Source of the DNA: Rallus limicola
Taxonomy: Eukaryota; Chordata; Aves; Gruiformes; Rallidae
Length of the DNA stretch: 64,000 bases
Reading direction: 5' to 3'
Assembly (NCBI GenBank): GCA_022605955.1
Contig: JAKCOZ010000005.1
Span: 7,908,001-7,972,000 of the forward strand
The notes beneath the pieces were generated by a model. The model saw only the letters and a list, made by a program, of their open reading frames with translations, made no database searches and was not told the origin of the DNA. This document shows positions 31,701 through 40,220 of this stretch, in pieces (within the stretch, counting starts at the first letter, position 1; each line of letters begins with the position of its first letter). Made by a program: the position numbers and the translations under genes.

Positions 31701-34700
31701 ACAAGTGAGTCAAATACACTCTTGATTCCAGAGTGAGGGACAAAACCTCGATGCTTCCCGTCTGATCAAAGCTTCTCACCTTCATTACCATCACAGGAAT
31801 CAGACAGACACATCTAACTACGCTCAGCATCAGAAACAGAAAATAATTGGCAGCAGGATTTAAGATTTCCTAGACAAACTTTTAAAAGATAAGAGCTTCT
31901 GTATTCTGTGTTTCTTATTTAACTAGACTGGCAATTTGTAACGGGGAGGGTCTGTATCAACTCTGACTAATATTTAGCGAGGTAGAACATGGTTAATACA
32001 AAGGCTGTGACTTGAAGCACCACGTTACTTACCTGATCTAGTTCAGTTGGAATGTACTGGATGGCACCACATGAAGAGGCCACTTTGAGAAGGCTGCAGT
32101 ACACTGTGTATCTCACAGGAGTATTCTTATCCATGCCGTGGAAGAGATTGCTCAGTCTAAACCGCAAACAATGGACAACTGAGTCAGAAGTTTCAAAACA
32201 TGACTGGAGTGCACATAAAAGTTTGTATTAAGATGCGCACCAGTACACACCAGGGACCTGGTGGCACCTTACATGGCATGTGATGAACTGTATTGGCTTC
32301 CAGTTTTTTAACTTTTCAGCAGAGAACCTGAAAGCTCTAGGCATTCTCACTTTAGTTTTGTAATACCCAAGCAAAGAAAGTAAAAAGGCAGTAAAAAGAG
32401 TGCTTCCTGCAACAGACACACATGTCTTGACAGTCATTCCAGGCTGATTTAAGGACATAATACATTTGTGAGATGCCATTATTTCCTCTGTACAATACTT
32501 ACAGCTGCAACCTAAGGGATGGGCGCTCTCCTTCCCGGAACTTTACTAACTTCTCACACAGGCTCTCAATCAGTGCTTCTTGTTTGTCAGGTTCCAGGAT
32601 AAGAAGCAGAGAGACTACGCTGTTCATCACACTCTCAACATCTGCACAAAACAAAACAAAACATGCAGCTGTTTTAAAATTGCAAGCAGCAATCGTAAGT
32701 AGCTCTTCAGGGCTGGAAAGTTACTTCTGCTATGGATGACTATTTTCCATCAGCAAGAACTGTAAAAGGAGAAAATGCCAAGATAACCAGCTGGACGTTT
32801 ATCAGAATGTACAAGAATGTACAAGGCTCTTGTGGTCTTTCCCCAATACATCTCCATGTAAAGCAAGAATTAATCACACTGAGTCAGAACAGTATTTGGT
32901 ATTTGATACCACACTTGCTGAGTTCCCGGTCCACACAGAAGAGAATTCAGAACTTCAGGTTTTGGTCTTAAAACGCCAGCAGCCACCTCCTGCACATCCA
33001 GAAAACTGCCCCACAGCTCTAAATTGAGAATGCTAGCACCCGGTGCTCAAGGGCACTAAAACATTTCACCACACAGGGAAAACGCTCACAACAACAAAGT
33101 ATATTCAAAAAACCACCCCAGCTCCTGTTTAAAACATAGTGTTACATCCTTTCCAGGACCAGACAGGTTCTGTGTTTTCTTTTCACAGTCTGCCCAACTA
33201 TCAGCTACGCAAAGGCTAAGATGTCATTACAAATGGAGGAACATTATTTCCTCTCCAAAATAACACCTGAATATCAAACAGGTGAGCTGCTTCAGTATTC
33301 CATACTCATTTGCCTACAGTAAAAGGCAACATGAAAAATAATCTTAAGTACACCTTCTTAGATGAACCATACTTTGTCAAGCAGCACCTATTACTTACAT
33401 TAGGAACTGATTTTTTTTACAGGTTAAAAAAATCTAAATGGAATTTGTACACTGGTACAGAAAAATCATTTAAGGCTACTGCAGCATTATTAGTGTCACT
33501 AAGGAATATTAGTGCAGCTTCAAAGGATCTACAGCCCTCACTAAAAGAGATTTACTGACTCCTGAGAACTGTAGTGTTTTCAGACAATATACATCAATTA
33601 ACATTCACGCCTTAAAACATCTACTTAGAAATATCTTGCCTTAATTTTTGTTGATCTGCAGCCATTAACTGACTTTAAATCTGATTTTTTTTTCTTTTTT
33701 TAAGAAAGAAAACCTGTTTTATATATCACTTGCTCCCCCCTCAAAATAAGCAGAGTCTAGCTTGACTTCAGACTTCTTTAAAGGGCACTGGATGATGCTT
33801 GGCAAAGAGAGGGGTAGAGTACATGCAAACTATACATGGCAACAATGGCAATAAGCCCCTCTGGTTTTATAAGGATACACATTTTAACACACAAGCCAGG
33901 CAACAGACCTCTAAATTCTGCCAACCATTACTGTGCAAAAACATTGATGGTGACATGCTTAGCAAAACCAAGAAGACCTAAAGATACAAACCTTTGTCAT
34001 CCTCTTTCAGGCACACATCACAAGCTTCAATAATCTGTGCCAAGTCCACATGGAGTCCACCTTCAGCATTTTCTTCAGAGATTTCTGCTCCTTTGGATTT
34101 CAGGTAAGCTCGAAGTTCTGCAGCCTTAGAAAAAACCCAACACACATGAACACAAAAAAACCCCTCCCATTTGTTTTGTGACCAGCAATGTCAAAGTAAA
34201 TAAACTGCTTACAGATTTCTGCTCTGCAGCCACTCCTCTACCCCCCTGCTCACTCACACTTCCTCTTGCTTCTCCCTTCCACCCCGTACCCTTCACACTC
34301 TATCTCCTCCACTTCAACATACAACCCAAATACCAGCTTGGTGCCAGGTGCTGAGTGTGCCATGGCTGGTGTGCCGCTACCTGAGCGGATCACGTGGCTG
34401 TTGAGCCTTCCCACAGCAGGAATATTGTTGCCTACAGATGGTTAGAGAATAGCAGCCCTAGTAAGTTTTTGTGACAAAGATGTTTTCTTATGAACTATTA
34501 TCTTTTACTCCCTTTGAAAACTTCAGGCAAAACTATCAAACCAGTTGGGTGTGTCTTCTCCAGATAAAGGTATAACCAAAACCACTGTAGAGAAGGCAGA
34601 ACTTACAGGCAGAACTTACAGTTAAAGACAGTTCCCTATATAATGCTACAACCTGCCTTACTTTTTTTCAGATTTAAACCTACACTAAGGAAATACCTTT

Positions 34701-35492
34701 CACCCAGCAGCTGGCCTATACCTTACCTTCACAATCCACAGTTTCAACAGCTGAAGAAACAAAACCCTTCAGAGACGATCTCTACAGGGCTGTACAACTT
34801 TTGGCACAGGGAAACTGCCCGGGACACTACTGTGACACCAGGTGACATTAACACCAAGTTCAATGTCAAGCCGTTATGGTACCGTAAGCCACAGGCAAAT
34901 GCTCTAGAACCCTTTGCTGAACAGAGTATATTGCAGACTTACGACTTGGTGGACATTTACTAGACATTGCGGCCAGTGCAAACCGGATCGCTGGCTGGCA
35001 GCTGCGCGTGTGCTGCTTGTGGATGTCCAACTGTACGTGGAGGCGGCGCTTAAGCGGGCTAGGCACAACGAACCCTAAATTTCACAGGCAAAGCTCCCAG
35101 TCCCCGTGCCTGCAGCGCCAGCAAAGAGCCCCAGGAGGGAATCGCAAAACGATTTACCTTTCGGTTTGCCGTTTCCCTAGCGCTCCCGCTACAGCTCTCT
35201 AGGAAACTGCCCGAATAAGCTCAGGAGAGCAAGGCGGGCCCGCAACGAGCACGGCAGCCGCCAGCAGGGCACACACGGCGGCCCCGAGGAGGAAGCAGGC
35301 CGGGCGGGCTCGGGGCCCCACTCCTCCTGCCCCGCCGCCCCTACGCGCGGGCCGCCGCCGCCGCCAGACCCGTCCTGCTTCCTCGGCCCCAGCTCTGCCG
35401 CCCCCACCCTCCCGCTCCGCTCCGCTCCCAGCCGAGCCTCGGCCGCTGACCTGGTCCTCCTCCGTGATATCGATAAACGCCGGGACGCTCAT
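19584..35492 (-). CDS. EIF3M: EIF3M, eukaryotic translation initiation factor 3 subunit M (complete)
   Basis: Eleven coding exons on the - strand (35451-35492, 33992-34124, 32503-32641, 32033-32156, 31387-31481, 25928-26011, 24454-24553, 23964-24045, 20688-20831, 20126-20186, 19584-19704) join to 374 codons plus TAA, the length I recall for human eIF3m. The protein matches the family end to end (MSVPAFIDI...SLLSLSDT). eIF3m is a PCI subunit of the cytoplasmic eIF3 octameric core, which loads mRNA and initiator tRNA onto the 40S subunit. Helical repeats fill about residues 1-180, and the PCI domain with its winged helix lies at about 180-340 ([34 protein letters not shown]). Introns all start GT and end AG. 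Five small ones (19705-20125, 20187-20687, 24046-24453, 31482-32032, 32157-32502) show nothing notable. The CpG-island promoter predicts ubiquitous expression. No damage seen. Confidence 0.98.
20126..20186 (-). CDS. EIF3M: EIF3M exon 10
   Basis: 61 bp, residues about 315-335 ([20 protein letters not shown]). Acceptor TTTTTTGCAG, donor TCAG|GTAAGA. Confidence 0.96.
20688..20831 (-). CDS. EIF3M: EIF3M exon 9 (PCI core)
   Basis: 144 bp, residues about 267-315: [20 protein letters not shown] through [11 protein letters not shown], the most conserved PCI/winged-helix part. Acceptor CATACAG, donor GATG|GTAAGA. His replaces the Gln of human LLHEQN as I recall it. Confidence 0.98.
20832..23963 (-). 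other. EIF3M intron 8, 3.13 kb
   Basis: AT-rich unique sequence with a (CA)8 run at 23531-23546. No transposon or RNA gene recognised. Confidence 0.75.
23531..23546. repeat. (CA)8 microsatellite
   Basis: Sixteen bases of perfect CA repeat in EIF3M intron 8. Confidence 0.93.
23964..24045 (-). CDS. EIF3M: EIF3M exon 8
   Basis: 82 bp, residues 240-266 plus the first base of a Gly codon ([27 protein letters not shown]). Acceptor GTCTTCTAG, donor CCTTG|GTAAGT. It contains an internal perfect GTAAGT at 24025-24030 (encoding Val-Ser), a potential cryptic donor. Confidence 0.97.
24454..24553 (-). CDS. EIF3M: EIF3M exon 7
   Basis: 100 bp, residues 206-239 ([21 protein letters not shown], then [13 protein letters not shown]). 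Acceptor CCTAATTAG, donor GAT|GTAAGT. Confidence 0.98.
24554..25927 (-). other. EIF3M intron 6, 1.37 kb
   Basis: AT-rich apart from an isolated GC-rich patch at about 25015-25180 containing a perfect 6-bp hairpin, TGCGGC-CTT-GCCGCA at 25090-25104. No repeat family recognised. Confidence 0.7.
25928..26011 (-). CDS. EIF3M: EIF3M exon 6
   Basis: 84 bp, residues 178-206 with split codons at both ends ([19 protein letters not shown], then [10 protein letters not shown]). Acceptor TTCTATAG, donor ACAG|GTAATA. Confidence 0.97.
27452..27606 (-). mobile_element. Old CR1 LINE 3' fragment
   Basis: Antisense CR1 of a diverged subfamily: AGAATCACTAGGTTGGAAAA, GATCATCAAGTCCAACCAT, CCAGGGATGGTGACTCAA, CCTGGGCAGCCTGGTTCAGT. 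More diverged than the copies at 6.6 and 11.1 kb, so probably older. Sense is the - strand. Confidence 0.92.
30312..30325. repeat. Poly(T) tract, 14 nt
   Basis: T14 followed by a C/T-rich stretch, in EIF3M intron 5. Confidence 0.9.
31387..31481 (-). CDS. EIF3M: EIF3M exon 5
   Basis: 95 bp, residues 147-177 plus two bases of a Ser codon ([20 protein letters not shown], then [11 protein letters not shown]). The family signature WISDWNL is intact. The segment GTEKK...YDVL differs from human TTEKK...YEAL as I recall it. Donor AAAAAAG|GTATAA is weak, with A-rich exon sequence before it. Confidence 0.96.
32033..32156 (-). CDS. EIF3M: EIF3M exon 4
   Basis: 124 bp, residues 105-146 ([20 protein letters not shown], then [21 protein letters not shown]). 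Acceptor GCGGTTTAG, donor CAG|GTAAGT. Confidence 0.98.
32503..32641 (-). CDS. EIF3M: EIF3M exon 3
   Basis: 139 bp, residues 59-105 with split codons ([21 protein letters not shown], then [26 protein letters not shown]). Acceptor TTTGTGCAG, donor AGCT|GTAAGT. Confidence 0.98.
32642..33991 (-). other. EIF3M intron 2, 1.35 kb
   Basis: Near its left end are an ACAAA-rich run (about 32645-32660) and a short duplication of AGAATGTACA (about 32803-32823). No transposon recognised. Confidence 0.75.
33992..34124 (-). CDS. EIF3M: EIF3M exon 2
   Basis: 133 bp, residues 15-58 plus one base ([20 protein letters not shown], then [24 protein letters not shown]). Acceptor TTTTCTAAG (a less common AAG acceptor), donor AAAG|GTTTGT. 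Confidence 0.97.
34125..35450 (-). other. EIF3M intron 1, 1.33 kb
   Basis: Right end lies in the CpG island. Contains a 13-bp tandem duplication at 34594-34620 that, on the EIF3M strand, places two TGTAAGT donor-like motifs just before a pyrimidine-rich CTCTACAG acceptor-like motif. Confidence 0.75.
34594..34620. repeat. 13-bp tandem duplication, 2 copies
   Basis: GGCAGAACTTACA repeated twice, perfectly. See findings for its splice-site content. Confidence 0.9.
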
Positions 35493-36000
35493 GGCGGCGG
35501 AGGATCCCGCAGCCGGGCCGAGCACGCCGCTCGCACCGGAAAGGCAGTGCGCTTCCGGCGCCGCGCGGCGCCCGCTTCCGCTTCCCTGCCGGTTGGGCGG
35601 GATCTCGCGCCCCGCCTCGCTGGGCGGGGCTGTCTGCGCGCGGCGGCCGTGAGGTGAGGGCAGGGTAGGGCGGCGGCAGCAGCGGGGGTGGGCGGCCACT
35701 GCGCCCTTAGAGCCTGGCGCGCTCGGTCCGGGCTGTTCCCACGGTCCTCGCCCCAGAGCTCTCCTGTGGCTGGATGACAGCGGCCGCTGGGTCGCGGGTT
35801 CCACCGGACGGTCTGCAGGAGGGCAGCGGGCCGTGCCTCGGCGGCGGGGCGCTGCGCTGGCTGCCGCTGGGCGGGTCGCCGCAGAGGGGGAGACAGGAGT
35901 AGCCGGCCGCCTGCGGGCAGGTGTTGCCTGGTGGGCCGGCGGTGTCTGTACCGTCGGCACTGTTACCGTGAGGAGTGAAAGATCTTCTTTCTTTCCGGCT
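35230..36000. promoter_or_regulatory. EIF3M: CpG-island promoter of EIF3M
   Basis: Dense CpG and GC-rich sequence in an otherwise AT-rich window, covering EIF3M exon 1 and its upstream side. Upstream of the ATG are ETS-type sites (CCGGAA 35536-35541, CTTCCGG 35552-35558, CTTCCG 35575-35580) and GC boxes (GGGCGGG 35595-35601, GGGCGGGG 35622-35629). No TATA box is seen. This is typical of a broadly active housekeeping promoter. CpG islands often fire both ways; a donor-like GAG|GTGAGG at 35651-35659 on the + strand would suit a divergent transcript, unproven. Confidence 0.9.
35451..35492 (-). CDS. EIF3M: EIF3M exon 1, coding part
   Basis: 14 codons, [14 protein letters not shown], then donor CCAG|GTCAGC. 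The ATG (35490-35492) sits in GCCGCCATGA, a good initiation context, and matches the known N-terminus of eIF3m. The upstream frame stays open to 36026 with no stop, but nothing there resembles eIF3m. Confidence 0.97.
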
Positions 36001-37282
36001 AAAAAGAGTACCACACGCACACACACCCGTAAAAACAGTGCAAGTTCTTACGTGTTGCGCGTTTTTTCAGCGAAAGAATGAGCAACTTCCCATCCAAGAG
36101 CTGTAGTGGTCCCAACAGGAACTTGGCTTGGTTTTCCTCGTGTTTCGAAGGCCAAGAAAAAGAAGTAGAGGGAAAAGGAAAACCACAAGCAATCTTTTTA
36201 TTTCCCTGTGACTTACGCTAAGCGTTCGCTGGATACAGAAATTTAGAAAACATTAGGTTCACAACTGTTTAAGTTAAATGTTTTCTAAAGACTTACTCAA
36301 TATGAGCTGGAGTGTTTTGAGAGAAGCCTTTGTGGCTTATTGCTACATAACGGTACTGGCTAGAAAGTAATTAAGAGTTTTTTATTACTCTAGAAGTTGT
36401 TGAGTAATTCAAGATAAATATTTCTTTGGAGAAATACAGTCTGATGACCAGTAAGGGAGTTTTGAAGAGCCAGGAAAAGAGAGCTGAGATGGTTGCTAAT
36501 GAGAAAGTTGAGGCTGGAATCATCTTGATAGTAGGGTTTTGTGTAAAGTCTTGCCCCTGATGTAACATAACTAAATGCAGTAGAGTTCACTGGGACTGAA
36601 GGTAGTGTTTTGTGCTTCCAGAGTTTAAATAAATAATGTGCCCTTTGAAAAAAAGCTGTATTGATTTATTGATCATACTGCTGAGTGCCTTCCTAGAGTT
36701 GAAACTGTTTAGCAAAAAGAGCTGTTTCTCTGCTGCCAGTGAAACTCTCATTTAGCCCCGATTTTACAAATGATATTTTAGCAATAAACATAGAACCACA
36801 AATAAAAGGGGGTTTAACAACAATGTTTGTTGTTCACGGTTTGTATTTAGAAATCATTTACACTAATTTTGGAGACTCGTTGAATATTAATGGAATCCCT
36901 GGAGTTTTCAAAGAGGTTTGCCAGTATATTGTAAGCTGACTAGGAAAAACTAGCAATTGATAATGTACAGACTGAGGAGTGACACTCAGAGAGTTTCTCT
37001 GCTTGGAAAAATAACCGATTTCTTTTTTTCCTGGAAATTCTCTATGAAAATTCTTCATTCCTCGGTAAACCAAATCTTGATGATTCAGCTTCACTGCCTG
37101 GGGAGAGGGAGTTTCACCCCTTCTGCAGAAGCTGAAAGAACTTAATTCTGCTGTGAAATTTACTGGGCAGTTTGCAGAAGTCAAAGTCACAGTCAGAGGT
37201 TTGGGGGGATGCTGTGGGTCTGCAGGACAGCTGTTGCATCTCCTGGCTCTCTACTCTGTTTTACACATTTGTGTCATGACTA

Positions 37283-37297
37283 ACACACACACACACA
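37283..37297. repeat. (AC)n microsatellite, 15 nt
   Basis: Perfect AC dinucleotide run. Confidence 0.92.
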
Positions 37298-39455
37298 ACA
37301 TGATTGCAGCCACAACCTGGTTTTGTTTGGGATCACCAAACATTTTGTGAAATGTTTCTAATATTTGTGTTACAGAACATACGTAAAAGAAATGGAAAGC
37401 CCTAGCAGTTTCAACCTTTTTTATAAATATAGGTTGGATTAATTATTAGTCACATCACTTTATTATCATTATAGCCACCACAGCTTGCAGAAATAAGAGT
37501 CTTAAAAACTAACCTACATTTCCCAGGTTAGAAAGACGGCTTTAGGCAAACCCCCATTTTTCCTTCTTTCTTCCCCCTACAGACCTGACCAGTTGGTCAC
37601 TGGTTCAGCAAGCAGAGCAGGGGTAGCACCTGCTTCTGCGTTTCCACAGCCCTGAGCACAATGAACCTGATGAAGGCCCACACTGCCTTTAGTAAACATC
37701 ATGACCCAGAATTAGTTTTGATCATCTACATGATTAGTTTTGAATAACAGTTCACATTTTTCTGTCATCCAAATCCTAATTAATACATTCTAGTTTGGGC
37801 AGCATTTTTAAAATAATATTCCTTACTTTAATTTTTAAGAATTACTGTTACTAAAAGTGGTTTTAAACAGAATATTTTAATACTGTCTGATTGATAGTCT
37901 TACAGCTACTTTGTATTTCAGGTCAGCATTACTGGAAATTATAGATAGGTCTCTCTTTTGTGTGCCTAATATGGAATGGCACCTGATTTGACAGAGGATG
38001 AGTGTTTAAGGATTTTTTAAGTGCAGATGACTTTCATGTAGTACTGCTTAATACTGTTCTGTGAGAACAAAGGTAACTCATCATCCATCAGATGGGGGGA
38101 ACAGGAATACATCCTAAGACTTGACTTGCACAGATCCTTAGGGCACATTTCAGGTGCTGGGGTGAGCGCCTTGTGCCAGCCTGCATTCTGGGGTATCATG
38201 CATGGCTGCAAGCTGCCACGAGTCTCTAGATCACAGGCAGTGTCTGAGATTCCTCTGCAGATGTCTCAGATACCCAGGGGTATATAAATGGGCCAAGTCA
38301 CATAGGGAATTGAATCCCAACCTCAGCGTCTATTTCTCGTTGAGGTGGTGCACCCAGATGAAGACTTGTCATGTGTTATTCTAAATATACAAAAATGAAA
38401 TGACCATTGATCACACTGGGTAGACAGGACATGACTAAAGAGCTCTGCTGAAATAGCCACATATGGTATGTTGCATGATACTTTATTTGTCCCAGAAGAA
38501 TTAAGATGATAAATGATAGCTGGGGTTTGAACTTGTGTGTCAGGAAGTCCACTTTGAATATAAAGGGGGCAGTATATGTTTTGTGAAACTACCAATGTGA
38601 AGAGGATGTAGTAGAAGAATGCATTTCAGTTTTATTGGAATGATGACATCTCTGTGGAAACAAGGCAGTTGTTTATAGGCCTGTCTGCAGTTTGTGAAGC
38701 CAGTTTAGAGGTGGGGCATGGATGGGGTTAAAGCTCTGCCAAGGGGGCCCGAAGTCACTGTGGAGGCTGCCAGGTTTGGCACACCAGGGCTGGGGAGCCT
38801 CAGGCAGCCAGCGCCCAGGAGCAGGCAGGTCTGCAGGCTGGGCTGGGAGCAGTGCACAGCCACAGGGAGAGCAGGAGCCCAAGGGAGGGCACTACAATTT
38901 CACAACTGGCTAAAGTGTGTGTGTCTCTATGTGTATGAATGTACATGCACACAAGGGGAAAGAGACATCCAAGTAAGAACTGCCTGATGAAGGAAATTTT
39001 TGCTGGCACACTCAGTAAGCTTGTTTTTGTTTTGTTTCTGTAGGCAAACCAGAGAGAGGGAGAGAGATCGAGTCTGAAGAAGTGATAATTCTGTCCTGAG
39101 TGCCTTCAGCATAGTGACTGAAGAAAACAAAGTTCTTCAGGTGACACATCTTAGATAGCAGTCTTTATGGAGGCAGCAGCTCTTAGAAATCAACAGGAAA
39201 CTGCAGAAGATTATCTGTAGTGATGAGATGAAAGCCTAGTTGGCGCTCAGGAAAGAGAAAGATCTCTGGCTTTCCAGGTTAGGGGTAACTGCCTTCTGTG
39301 AAAACTGGCCAATGACCTAATTGTAGACGCCTTCGATTCCTGCAACCCAGTACGTTTTGTGCTGAGTGCCCTCTTGAGGTCGTTGGCACACAGTGACCTG
39401 GACGAATCCAGGGTAGTGTCATTGTGTCTGAGGTGTTCCCGAGCCCTTCCTTTAA

Positions 39456-39620
39456 GGGAAGGGCTTTGTGGTGGGTGGGTTTTGTGGTTTGGGGTTTGTT
39501 TTGTTTTGTTTTGTTTTGGGGGGGAGGGGGAGATGTTTTTGTTTGTTTGTTTGTTTTCCTTTGTTTTGGTTTAGAGTTTTTTGTTTGGTTGTTGTTTTTT
39601 GGGGGGGTTTTTTGTCCTTT
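39456..39620. repeat. G/T-rich low-complexity block
   Basis: Mixed TTTTG and TTTG units with G runs of 3-8, almost free of C and with few A on the + strand. Generates long spurious open frames on both strands. Confidence 0.9.
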
Positions 39621-40205
39621 GAGAGGAATGCTCTAACCAGCCTAGACTGGGGGAACAAAGTTAGGTCACCTACTACTTTAAACAAGAATTACAGTCAATG
39701 ACTTACTCAGGAGGAGTGAAACACAACTCAGAAATTCATCCAAAATCCTCATCAAACTAAATCTATTTCCTATTCAGGAGCTTTGATTAACTTTACTGAT
39801 GTATAGAAATGTGCTCCCTACTTATGTTTTTTCTTCTTTTTTTTTTTTCTTTACCTGCTTCTGTCTGGAACTAAAGGGAAAATGCTAAAATAAACTTTGA
39901 GTCCCTTTGTGCAAGACGTTTCAGAGATCTCAAGGAGAAGCCTGTTGTCCTTATTCTTCCAGCCAAGTTCTATAGTCAGAGGAACTCTGGATAACTTCAG
40001 TAAGTATAGTGACTTTTTGCTGCTTATCTGCTTGTCTTACAAACTGTTTGTAAATTCTCCACATTTGCCCACTTATTTCAATTCCCCCAACTGCATTGGT
40101 ACAAGAAAAATACCTTCAGTTACCCTGACCAGCAGGCTATCTTCATTCAAAGTATTTGTTAAATATTCTGATTTTAAGAATCAAAATTCAATATGGCATT
40201 ATTAT

Positions 40206-40220
40206 TAATAATAATAATAA
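40206..40220. repeat. (TAA)5 microsatellite
   Basis: Five perfect TAA units. Confidence 0.9.

Noticed and set aside
35199..36081. Long open frames on both strands at the EIF3M promoter (for example 275 and 105 codons on -, 82 on +)
   Set aside because: GC-rich CpG islands contain few stop codons. Only the 14 codons before the donor at 35451 belong to eIF3m.
39452..39701. Phe/Val-rich (+) and Lys/Pro-rich (-) open frames of 70-77 codons
   Set aside because: Produced by the G/T low-complexity block; no coding character.
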